From Ornithodoros turicata (lineage: Eukaryota; Arthropoda; Arachnida; Ixodida; Argasidae): DNA of 64,000 nt. The first letter of the stretch is position 1, and each line of letters starts with the position of its first letter. The notes below the pieces were generated by a model that was not told where the DNA came from, searched no databases, and was given only the letters and a program-made list of their open reading frames with translations. Where the stretch lies: assembly GCF_037126465.1 (NCBI RefSeq), contig NC_088203.1, forward strand, positions 107,557,507 through 107,621,506, written 5' to 3'. Positions 11,340 to 20,120 of the stretch are shown here, in pieces. A program made the position numbers and the translations under genes.

Positions 11340-11713
11340 ATCTAATGATAGCCAAAGAGGGAAACTTTGCCTTCACTATTAACGTGTGACCCGAGAGCAT
11401 TTTGGAAAGTTATCTCTCCTAAAGACAATGTCACTGAAATATTGTTGCATGACGATGACAGGAAATTGTTGTATAGTATCCAGGCAGCTAAAGTACTAAA
11501 CGACTACTTCTCATCTGTGTTCTCGGAAGAGCCGGAGTTCTGCGGGCACCAATGAACCTCTTATTCCCATGGACCCTTCGATCCAATTGGTATTACCAAA
11601 ATAATAGAGATGACTCGGGTGTCGCCTTCATGTGGCATTGATAATATAAACTTGAAGCTTCTTAAGGGAACAAAACTTGTGTCCAGTCTCTTTTTTGCGC
11701 AGATATTTTCGCA
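11340..11713 (+). pseudogene. CR1-like LINE, region before the RT core (first piece)
   Basis: The plus strand reads DPRAFWKVISPKDN and AAKVLNDYFSSVF (about 11385-11530), then after a break DPIGITKIIEMTRVSPSCG and DNINLKLLKG (about 11572-11665). These are the linker and N-terminal RT words of CR1/jockey-type ORF2 (P-K-x-F-W, L-N-x-Y-F-x-S-V-F, S-x-G-x-D-x-I). The frame is broken by stops. It breaks off at ATATTTTCGCA (11703-11713), one copy of the duplication created by the SINE insertion, and resumes at 11965. Confidence 0.75.
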
Positions 11714-11964
11714 CCAGCTCCCGTGGCGTAGTGGTTAAGATGATCGCTTTGTACGCCGAGACTGGGAGGTGACACGGGTTCGAATCCTGTCACCGGCTGT
11801 GCTGTCTCAGGTTTTCCCTGGGTCTTCCGAAAACTTTCCAGACGAATGTCGGCACAGTTCCCTCTGAAGTCGGCCCAGGACGCACACTAACCTCCCGGCC
11901 ACTCCTTCCTGCTGTCCTGTGTGCGTCTCTCATAGTCACAGTTGCTTCGCGGCGCTAACACGGA
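11714..11964 (+). mobile_element. tRNA-derived SINE family 1 inserted in the CR1-like ORF
   Basis: This 251-bp copy starts CCAGCTCCCGTGGCGTAGTGG, whose TGGCGTAGTGG is an A box. The B box is CGGGTTCGAATCCTGTCACC near 11776, and the copy ends GCGGCGCTAACACGGA. It is bounded by an 11-bp direct repeat, ATATTTTCGCA, at 11703-11713 and 11965-11975, the signature of LINE-mediated insertion. Removing it restores the recipient's reading frame (QIFS then QSLSPSYLPSDWKVG). Best-preserved copy in the window. Confidence 0.92.
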
Positions 11965-12131
11965 ATATTTTCGCAATCTCTATCACCCAGCTATTTGCCC
12001 TCAGATTGGAAGGTCGGAAAAGTAGTGCCCGTTTTCAAACCCGGTGATCCCCACGTTCCCATAAATTGTCGACCAATTTCCCTGACCAGTATTTGTTGCA
12101 AAGTAATGGAACACATTTCCTATTCTAAACT
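11965..12131 (+). pseudogene. CR1-like LINE reverse transcriptase fingers (second piece)
   Basis: The plus-strand frame reads LPSDWKVGKVVPVFKPGD, PINCRPISLTSIC and KVMEHISYSKL, which are RT motifs 1 and 2 (P-x-x-W-K, V-P-x-F-K-x-G-D, N-x-R-P-I-S-L). It ends at TTCTAAACT (12123-12131), the first copy of a target used twice by LINEs. Across the two insertions that follow, the recipient resumes at 12755 with SKLCQHYHGYSYAF. Confidence 0.85.
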
Positions 12132-12226
12132 CACCACTCATATTAGACCCCCTAGCTATGGGGTAGCGTTCCACTCCTAGGGTGGAAAACCTCCCCACTT
12201 CATCATCAGAATATATATGTTGTTGT
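12132..12226 (+). mobile_element. LINE 3'-end stub with (TTG) tail
   Basis: This 95-bp insertion ends ATATATATGTTGTTGTT and contains GGGGTAGCG and CCTCCCCACTTCATCATC, words typical of LINE 3' UTRs at 16050 and 16950-17100. It is flanked by TTCTAAACT at 12123-12131 and again at 12227-12235, giving a 9-bp duplication. A 95-bp 5'-truncated copy is an extreme case of aborted target-primed reverse transcription. Confidence 0.7.
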
Positions 12227-12239
12227 TTCTAAACTTTGT

Positions 12240-12754
12240 AACCGCCTCTCTAAGACCATGTGGACAGGCGACGTCATGAAACACTCGTTCCTCGCGCAAA
12301 TCGACATCAACTGCACCTACTGCCTCCCATCGAAGATGCCAAGGCCTTAGAGTCCGTCATCCATCGCCTGCGACTCAACGTCCCGTTCGCAGCAGCATTC
12401 CTTCATAAGATAGGTGTCGTTGGATCGCCGAACTGTTGAACTTGCGGAACTGTGGAGAACACGGAGCACGTGCTGGTCACCTGCCGACGCTTCGACTCTA
12501 GTCGGCGAGTACTGAAGAACGCCCTCGCGAAACTTGACGACCGACCAAGTGTTGAGAAGGTACTGGGGAGCTGGCCAAGGCAGCACCAGCAACCTGCGCT
12601 CTGTGCACTCACGACCTACTCAAGGATATACGTGCTCAAGTAATCTTTTAAATCATTCAGTGCTTTCACACATGAAGCGTCAAGGAACAGCTGGTCGCAC
12701 CAGTGCGGCCTACGTTTCCAGTTTTTTCTTTCTTTCTACTTCCATTCTATTCTA
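12240..12754 (+). mobile_element. I-type LINE 3' end inserted in the CR1-like element
   Basis: The plus strand reads IHRLRLNVPFAAAFLHKIG, VGSPNC, a stop in place of the next residue, TCGTVENTEHVLVTC, then LAKLDDRPSVEKVLGSWP (about 12358-12590). This is the C terminus of an RNase H-bearing LINE ORF2 with its CX2CX7HX4C knuckle, here with one stop inside. A 3' UTR follows and the tail is ATTCT repeats (12742-12758). The 13-bp duplication TTCTAAACTTTGT lies at 12227-12239 and 12755-12767. The target overlaps the one already used by the stub at 12132, so this is a second hit at the same place. Confidence 0.9.
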
Positions 12755-13860
12755 TTCTAAACTTTGTCAGCACTACCATGGTTATTCTTACGCATTTCAA
12801 CACGGATTTGCGAAACAATAGCAATGGGGTAGCATTCTGCTCAATGAGCGGAAGTCATCCCCATATCATCGTCATCATGTGTCTCTCTCTCTCTCTTACG
12901 AAGCGGTTTTCGTGTGAGACACAACTGATAGGGTAGGATTGATTACCAACGACCTTCACCACGCTCTTGAGAATGGCATGCAGGTGGATTTCTCGATTTC
13001 GCGAAAGCATTCGGCGGTGTTCCTCTCAAACTGTTGCTTTATAGGCTATCATTGTGCAATGTGGATTCTAGCCTGGCTTGTAAGTTTTCTTACTATAATC
13101 GTCCTCAATTCACTTGTGTGAATGTTTCGAATTCCGCTTTATCTAAATTCTAAAGTAATCTCCGGCGTTCCTCAAGGCAGTGTACTGGGACCTCTTCTGT
13201 TTTTAATATACATGAATGATTTACATAGCGGTATGTTATCCTCTGTACAACTGTACACAGACGACTGTGTTATCAATAGATGTGTAAACACTCATGCTGA
13301 TAGTGGAACCCTGGGATCCGACCTTGACAAACTGCAAGACTGGTGTGAAACCTAGATGCTCGAAGTGCAAGTGCGACACTATACTCTCAGTACAAATACC
13401 TCGGTTTTACCTTTCGTGATTTGAATTGAAAAACTCACATTCAAAACATAATCTCTGGCGCTAATAGAGTTCTAGGTTTTCTGAAGCGTAATTTGAATAG
13501 GTGTACACCCGAAATTAAACAAATTGCTTACGAAATGTTTGTTCGCAGTAAACTTGAATACGCCAAGGCAGTATGGAGCTCGTACCAAGTAACATATACA
13601 TTAATGATCTCGAAGCAGTTCAGAGTAGGGCCGTAAGGTTCATAACCTCTACTCTAGATTTACTATAATTACAGCCTTAAAACGGGATGTTGGCATCCCC
13701 CCTCTTGTTGTTCGCAGAAAAATAGCACGTCTGTCTCTATTTCACAGATTATATTACTCCCAGGCTCCTTTCGTCGACCTTGATTTGTCCACTCCTCATC
13801 GTCGACTTACTCGCATTCAACGCCCTCGTTATATCGTCTGCCCAAGAGCTCGTACGTTGA
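12755..13860 (+). pseudogene. CR1-like LINE reverse transcriptase palm and thumb (third piece)
   Basis: After the second insertion the recipient continues with SKLCQHYHGYSYAF, is broken by a small LINE stub (12821-12898), then reads KRFSCETQLIG and NDLHHALENGMQVDF (about 12900-12990). ISGVPQGSVLGPLLFLIYMN lies at about 13157-13216 and the catalytic box is YTDDCV (13252-13269, where YADD or FADD is usual). The thumb follows: YKYLGFTFRDLN, an in-frame stop, KTHIQNIISGANRVLGFLKR, SKLEYAKAVW and AVQSRAVRFI (13386-13645). Then come ALKRDVGIPPLVVRRKIARL and related words to about 13860. Many frame changes make it non-functional. The order and motifs fit CR1/L2/jockey-like elements without RNase H. 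Confidence 0.88.
12821..12898 (+). mobile_element. LINE 3'-end stub with CATC/CT tail
   Basis: The segment CAATGGGGTAGCATTCTGC through CCCCATATCATCGTCATC to a CT-rich run interrupts the recipient reverse transcriptase between words equivalent to GFAKQ and KRFSCET. Imperfectly matching flanks (TTTGCGAAACAA and TTACGAAGCGG) may be a decayed duplication. Confidence 0.55.
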
Positions 13861-14033
13861 GTTTTTTTTTTAAGTAATTCATCCCTTTAGCGATTTCAGA
13901 ATGGAACATACCTTATACCTTCATCTCTTGTCACAATCACCAATAAATTTCTGTTGCTATCATTTGGTTGCTATCATCATTACCCTTATGTAGTGCCCTT
14001 ACGGACCATTAAGGTATAATAAATAAATAAATA
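13861..14033 (+). mobile_element. CR1-like LINE 3' UTR and (AATA)n tail
   Basis: The end reads GCCCTTACGGACCATTAAGG followed by TATAATAAATAAATAAATA, the short 3' hairpin-like word plus tetranucleotide tail typical of CR1-like elements. It closes the element whose pieces start at 11340. Confidence 0.75.
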
Positions 14034-15342
14034 TATTGTACGTGCTACAACAAACGAGAACACCAATTCCGAAAGCTGACATCGCTGAAAACCGTCCAAC
14101 GCCGCAGGTAGCGTCTTGGAGCGATGTACGTAATGTGTGGCCCTTAACGACGTCTCATTTTGTGTAGGTTCGTTCACAAGATCTTCTAAGCACGTGGTTA
14201 TCCCCCCATATAGGTCGACACAGCTTCACGCAAGGTTAAATAACAACGATGCACTAGCGACACCTTCAGGAAGACCAGCCTTCATAAACAACGTGTCAAG
14301 CGTTATACGACTCTGCGATCTCTTAGAGCGATGTGATCTGTTTCCACTAACGGCGACATTTTGCGTAAGTGAGCTAAAAAGTTTGTAATTTTTCTCCTAC
14401 GAACTGTAAGTTTGCTCCTTGAGACTGCAATGAATGTATCAGCTTTCGGGACGCTCCGTGGCCCCAAATATGTCTAGAATCCAGTTAACATGATGAAAAG
14501 CAACGGTTCTGAGGCACACAACACAGGGCGCCTAAGAACAAGAAGAAATCCCGCGGCTTTTTCGACGACTGCAGTATTTCAATAGAATCTAGCGCTGTGA
14601 ATGCGATTGTTCATATCACGTAGGCAATCGTAACACTGTAACAAAAACTATGCTAAAAACATTTACACCTGATGAGAAAAAAAAAAAGGCTGGACATGCC
14701 ATGGATAGCAAAAGTAGATGTGGACAATATACTGCTAATCTTATCCCCTTCACGACGCGGAATGGAGCTATTGGAGCCAAAAGGTTGCTAGCACTGAAGT
14801 TACATATATCAGGAGAGATGGGATTCTCTTTCCACACACCTAATGAGATGACGATGAGATGGGGCTCATGCCGGCCAGCTGCGAAAAAAAAATAAAAAAT
14901 CATCGACTTAGAAAAAACGGCCGTCGCTGCAATGTGGAAATCCACGGTGTTCGTTCAATTCAGGAAGAGGATCTGTTTTGAACTGATAAACAATTATTGA
15001 TAAAGAGAACGTCGAAGCATATCGCAGGTTTCCCGTCAAGAGCACCAACAAGGTAATTTTGATAAAGTTCAGATGAAATGACTTTGTTGCGTTATGGATT
15101 GGTGTACAAGAATGTATTCGTATGCGAAAACCTGACTTCTCTGGCAGGTCAACACGTGTGCAAAAGGAAAAGGTTTCTATGCAGGGCGCACGGTGGGCGT
15201 GTGACACCATATGGCTGAAAGAATCTGTACCTGTAACACGAAAATGAGCTGAAAGCACTGTGAGTACCTTAGCAAATTACATGTTTTCGTAACAACTCTT
15301 CTTTTTTGTATATAGGATTTTTTCCATGGTGAAGTGTGATCT
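14034..15342. other. no gene recognised
   Basis: Mixed sequence. The 109- and 116-codon minus-strand frames (14616-14945 and 14908-15258) and the 81-codon plus-strand frame overlap one another and show no domain. An A-rich run lies at 14680-14690 and another at 14882-14900. Confidence 0.45.
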
Positions 15343-15464
15343 AATATGGTTGCGCTATACTTCAGAAAGCTTGACACAGACAGGAACACGACAGTCTGCG
15401 CTAGTCTGTCTCCTCTCGTGTTCCTGTCTCTGTCAAGCTTTCTCAAGTATAGTGCAACCATATT
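15343..15464. mobile_element. fold-back element, AATATGGTTGCGCTATACTT arms
   Basis: The left arm AATATGGTTGCGCTATACTT, CAGAAAGCTTGACACAGACA and GGAACAC is matched by a right arm that is its near-perfect reverse complement, ending CTCAAGTATAGTGCAACCATATT. A short GTCTGCGCTAGTCTGTC centre separates them, making a 122-bp hairpin. A partial second copy lies at 15839-15930. Confidence 0.85.
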
Positions 15465-15544
15465 TCATTTTCATTTTATTCCATCGGAAAATACAAGTAA
15501 AACACTGACTATACAGGATACTGAAAAAAAAAAGCTACGTTATG

Positions 15545-15833
15545 TAACTTGACGTGTCCACGTTTTGTTAGTATTAATCGTGAGTTTATTCTCCAGAATC
15601 CAAGTATGTACACTACTAAGTACTTCATTGGCTTGCTCAATTACCTCGTTCGCATTACGTCCTGATAAAAAAATACTAACATCTTCTGCATACATAACAT
15701 ATGATGCAGTAGTATACTTGCGTTTATAATATCATTGATATATAAGCTCAATAACAGTGGGCCTAAAATGCTCCCTTTGTGTACCCCAACGGTTACCTCT
15801 TGCAAGTCCGATATTGCAGAACTGATTTGCAGA
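15545..15833 (-). pseudogene. LINE reverse transcriptase palm fragment with YAED
   Basis: The minus strand reads ISSAISDLQEVTVGVHKGS, ILGPLL, LYINDIIN, then in a second frame YVMYAEDVSIFLSG, ANEVIEQANEVLSSVHTW and ILENKLTINTNKT. This is the segment G-V-P-Q-G-S-I-L-G-P-L-L-F through Y-A-D-D to the helix ending L-x-I-N-x-x-K-T in CR1-like and related LINEs. Pro-Gln of the PQGS box has become His-Lys, and the first catalytic Asp of YADD has become Glu. Both changes and a frameshift mark it as dead. Two fold-back elements flank it at 15343-15464 and 15839-15930. Confidence 0.8.
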
Positions 15834-15838
15834 ACTGA

Positions 15839-15930
15839 ACACGAGAGGAGACAGGCTGCGCTAGTCTGTCTCCTCTCGTGTTCCTGTCTGTGTCAAGCTT
15901 CCTCAAGTATATGAGCGCATCCATATTAGC
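15839..15930. mobile_element. partial copy of the fold-back element
   Basis: An inner hairpin, ACACGAGAGGAGACAG with CTGTCTCCTCTCGTGT (about 15839-15882), is followed by the right arm TTCCTGTCTGTGTCAAGCTT and CCTCAAGTAT, matching the element at 15343-15464. The left outer arm is missing. Confidence 0.75.
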
Positions 15931-16049
15931 ACAACTAGCACATTACCAACTAGCCAAAACCAGAGCTCTGATCATTGTCTGAATTTCAACATCTTGCACA
16001 CAATACTAAGTGCACTATAATACGTTAGAATGTGCAAGGATGCTCGTTA

Positions 16050-16153
16050 TTTTATTCCCCCCATTCCACCAAGCACTGGGGTAGAGTATCGCCTGTTGCG
16101 ATGAAACTCCCCACTCTCCAAGGCCGAAAATAAAGTTGTTGTTGTTGTTGAAT
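16050..16153 (+). mobile_element. LINE 3' end with (GTT)n tail
   Basis: The sequence reads CACTGGGGTAGAGTATCGCC, TGTTGCGATGAAACTCCCCA, then CCGAAAATAAAGTTGTTGTTG. The GGGGTAG to CTCCCC stem-like unit recurs at 12150, 12825, 17050 and, degraded, at 30195. It is the 3' terminus of a LINE whose coding part is not present here. Confidence 0.65.
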
Positions 16154-16607
16154 AAGAACTTTGATTTAATGAATGCTAATGTCTTCTACTGCCACCTGGG
16201 GGATGTGCAATGTCTTATCATTGGATCTCTTCTTCTACCGCTGTTCATGGGCACATAAAAAAAATTGAATTTGAATTCTTTGCCTAGCATTTTCTGAAAC
16301 CCGGGTCACACTTTAAAACACTTGCCTCTTTGATATTGACGGTTATAACTTCAACTTCCTTTATTTAAATACATCATGCGCAAATATATCATACAAATGG
16401 AGCAGCGAGACAAGCCTGTGAGACATACTAATAAATGCAGGTATATATATACACACTGCCCTTGGAGAGAAATACACATAAGAGACAGAAAATATATAAA
16501 TATACAGACTGCAATTCTCAGCATCCAACTATTAATCAGAATATACAAACTGATCACTAATCAGTCGATAGAATAACATATATGCAAACAGATATGTTGA
16601 TAGTCGC
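16154..16607. other. no gene recognised
   Basis: AT-rich sequence with TATATA-rich stretches at 16440-16505. No recognisable coding region. Confidence 0.45.
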
Positions 16608-17100
16608 TTGGGGACTTTGACGCCTCAATGTGGCTTTCACCCTGCAGTTCAGACACAGACTAGGGTATACGCTTCAACCAGCTCGTTCTCCAATTGCGGC
16701 ATGGTGGCAAGCATTCAGCACGTCCTCATCGACTGCACTCTATACAGTTCGGAGAGAGCAATGTCCCAACTTACCCGTATAAACAACAAGCCGCTCAACC
16801 TTGCCACAATCTTGGGTCTATCTGTTCTTGACGTCTACTAGCTTGCTTGGACTCCTCTGACCTCAGAGCGTTTGCCATGAATGCGGAGATGTGATCTTCA
16901 CAGCTCTATACATATCCGGTGGCCGACTGGAAGAAGAACTACTATCCCTATCAGACCTCATTTGCGTGCGTCATGTGTGTGCGCGAGTGTGTATGCCTCA
17001 TCTTTTTTCATCGCCATCCCATTCATATATTAACCCACATGCACTGAGGTATGGTACCGCAATTGTTGCGGTGAATCAACTCGTCCCCTCCCTCACTTAG
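16608..17100 (+). mobile_element. I-type LINE 3' end, coding remnant and 3' UTR
   Basis: The frame 16608-16841 reads SNCGMVASIQHVLIDCTLYSSER and NKPLNLATILGLSV. This matches the C-terminal knuckle region (C-x2-C-x7-H-x4-C) and the R-P-F-x-L-x-K-I-L-G-P-W block of other LINE copies in the window. The first knuckle Cys has become Phe/Ser. The 3' UTR includes GAGGTATGGTACCGCAATTG, TTGCGGTGAATCAAC and CCCCTCCCTC at 17045-17095, matching 16050-16120. Confidence 0.75.
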
Positions 17101-17859
17101 TCCCTATGTATGAAAACATGTTTATTGAATTTAGTGTTGTTCGAGTCATTTATAAATCGCAAATTGTCCGTGACAATATATTCTTATGCGCGTTTGAGGC
17201 TGTTCTACATGGACTGCCGGCTAGGAAAGTGAACGCTAAGCTGATTGGCGATATAAATATACTGATGTATCTGTCATGGTTGTCAAACGGTATCCTATTA
17301 TGATGCTGAACGGGTGGCCGAGGAACCAAGGAGGACTAATGGACAGAGTAATACGTCGATCATATTGTAACGAATCTTGGCGTGCAATGGATGGCATTGT
17401 GGCAGCGGACATGGCTGATCATGAAATGATTTTTACGTGTGTGTGTGTGTGACACAAACAGCAACACAAACAGCAAACACCATTGCAGAAGTGCTTGCTT
17501 GCGTGACTACAAAATTAAAGTTAATTCTTGAGAAAGTTAATAATGATAGCGTATCAGTTAGTCAAATTTATTCAGTTTATTGATCTACTAGCAAAGTTTA
17601 GGGATGGCGGCCATGTGGCACACAAGTCCGAGATTTTTCAGCGGTGTCGAAGGCTGTCACGGGATATGGTTCGTGTTTGGTCAGGTTTGGTCATGTTGTG
17701 AACATTTCGTAAACGAGTGAAATAAATATTCCATTCAACAAAGTTTTCAGTATGAGATTAATACCCGATGGGCACGAAAACCGACATTTAGTGCTTAATC
17801 GTCTTAACGTCATTCGTGCGGCGCCACACGGATATATTTAATGACATTTTCAGTCAGAG
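17101..17859. other. no gene recognised; short (GT) tract
   Basis: A short GT run lies at about 17438-17451. The rest is mixed sequence without a recognisable feature. Confidence 0.45.
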
Positions 17860-18359
17860 TTGTGCCTAAGTCGTTACAAGTAACTCGTTACTTGATAACG
17901 GTTACTTTTTTTGGTAGCGAAGTAACGATTCAGTTACTTTTAAAAAATAGTAATAGTAACGGAATCAGTTACAAAAATTGGTAACTCGTTACTGACGTTA
18001 CTCGTTCCTTTTCTTCAGCGCGGGTGTGCACATTTCGGCACTCCGCGTGGCGCAATGCGTACAGATTTGACCTGCGCGACCCACGACAACGTGTGACACA
18101 AAGTCCCTCGCTAGATGTGTTGTTGTCTTCTTGTCAGTCTGAAGGACTGACGACAAATTTCGAGTATCAGCTTCTTCTGAAGTGCAAGTCCTCATTGATA
18201 AAGAGTTGAGGGCAAGTGACGGCATGAAAGTAACTCGTTACTTGTGAGTAACGAGAACTCGTTACTTTTGTATGTTGGCAACGAATAACGTATTTAGTTA
18301 CTTTTATCTGAAGTAACGGGTAACGGTATTTCGTTCCTTCTTTTCAGTAACGGGCACAA
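17860..18359. mobile_element. GTAACTCG-rich MITE with TTGTGCC termini
   Basis: The ends are TTGTGCC (17860-17866) and GGCACAA (18353-18359). Both arms are dense in CGTTACTCG and AAGTAACTCGTTACTT words (17872-18010 and 18228-18350), with a unique centre of about 215 bp. Its size and architecture match the element at 3505-3999, but the arm consensus differs, so it is a sister family. Confidence 0.65.
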
Positions 18360-20027
18360 GTATGCATGATTTTCTGCTTAATGAGATCGCCGCAACTCAT
18401 TCGCCGATGGAATGCCCATATATAATTCTCTCTCCCATCGTCTGCGCATGGTAACAGTTTTATTCTTGCATAAAACCACTTTGTACCGTGCAGGGCATTT
18501 CATAATTTCATATTACGAGAGTATCATTTGACACGTATACTGACGCTCGATGCAACATAATGTTTCTTTTGAATTGCGTGCCAGTTGGCTTTTACGTGAC
18601 CACGTTTGTAAGGCATGTTCAGTTTATCCGCATGAAAATAAAGTTACTAATGTTAACTTTCAGAGTATTACATGCATTTGCGACATGCTTATAACTTATA
18701 AGTTTTTAAACGGGCATAAATTTTACTTCACTAGTGAACGGGCGACGGTTTAATGTCATTACAAACTGACGTGTTGCACGAGGAAAATGCCATCTGGGAC
18801 TCAAATGACAGCAGGCGTCATTTGTTCTGCCCGTGAACCCATATGTATCTCCCATAGCAAACGTTATTGGCGTTATCATTCCGTATCGTTGACACACAAG
18901 CTAAGCATGTTCCAAAAACAACAGATGATGACGGTTTCACCGCGGTGGCGTGTTACCCTACCCCATTGCACGTGGAACATTATATGAAGATGATGAAGGA
19001 AGAATGAAAATACGAGAAAAAAATTCCCAGCATGTTCCAAACATGACGCGACGGCATTGTAAATTGTGAAACTTACCATGTATACTCCCTCGTTACTTGG
19101 TTTCATTGTCGGTTGAATGCCCAGTGAAAAAAAAAAAAAAAGATTTCTCTGCGTGGCACTGAATAAATGGTCCAGAGCATTAGATGGAAGCGGGACACAT
19201 TCCTACATAGCTGCATATCTACCTTATGGATTTCGAAATAATTGTGCTCGTTTATAAGACGCGAGCATTGGAACCACCCAACCGTTCCCCCCGCACTGGA
19301 TAAATTAAGATCACGTGGTTTTGCTAATTTAAAAATCACTTCGTATTTACCCTCCCAAAATCTTTTCTCCGGGGCTGTGATTTCATCCATTTCTGTGGAA
19401 TCCTAACTAAATTCGTTAATCAAGTTTTGTTCCGTGGTTCATTTTGTCTGTCGGCGCAACTATATTAGGTTGTAAGAGGGCCCTAATTTTGACATTCCTT
19501 CCATACTGCCTTCATGAAAGGCGCTAAAAGGAGCGCAGACAGCTGCTTCAAAGAACAGAACGCTGCCTTGTCTTGCTCTCTGTCAAATGTGTCTCGGAGA
19601 GGAGGAATCCAAAGAAATCTTTGCTACATGTGACTATTTTTCGTCAGACCAGCTTCTGTGGCTTTCCTTATAGAATATCCAGGTGGGGTTCACTGTCGAC
19701 GTGTGAAACACAACCGGTCCAAAACACATATGCGAGAAAATATAGAATAAAGAGATCGCGAGCGAATGATGTCGGGACGTACATATAGAGCCGGCTTATG
19801 AACAAACAGAAGCAATTACAAATTTGGGATGCCCGGATGCCAGTGCGGTAAAAGTGATTTTGGAGAAAAAAAAAACATCTTTTTTGTCTGGCTGTGCGAA
19901 GATAACCAGCAATTGGTTATCCAAGCTGGCTTCATTGCGGTACGAGAAAGCATGCCGTTGTTTTCATTTTTACTGGTTCATATTCCGACAATGAAAAAAT
20001 GGTTAGGAAGCGAGCGAGCTGGTGAAG
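18360..20027. other. no gene recognised
   Basis: Mixed sequence with a poly(A) at about 19125-19141. The minus-strand frame at 19103-19390 and the others show no recognisable domain. Confidence 0.45.
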
Positions 20028-20120
20028 ATGATGCATGATGTAAAACCCCGAGACTAGGACTTCGTGTTTGTGTCTGTCCCTTCGTGTTCCCTAGTCCCGG
20101 GGTTTTACATCATGCATCAT
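20028..20120. mobile_element. 93-bp fold-back element
   Basis: The left arm ATGATGCATGATGTAAAACC and CCGAGACTAGG (20028-20058) is the near-perfect reverse complement of the right arm CCCTAGTCCCGGGGTTTTAC and ATCATGCATCAT (20089-20120). A 30-bp loop contains TTCGTGTTTGTGTCTGTCCC. One arm with part of the loop recurs at 62119-62160. Confidence 0.85.

Noticed and set aside
11714..11800. possible tRNA gene with A and B boxes
   Set aside because: The TSD and the SINE-specific body show that it is the head of a SINE, not a tRNA.
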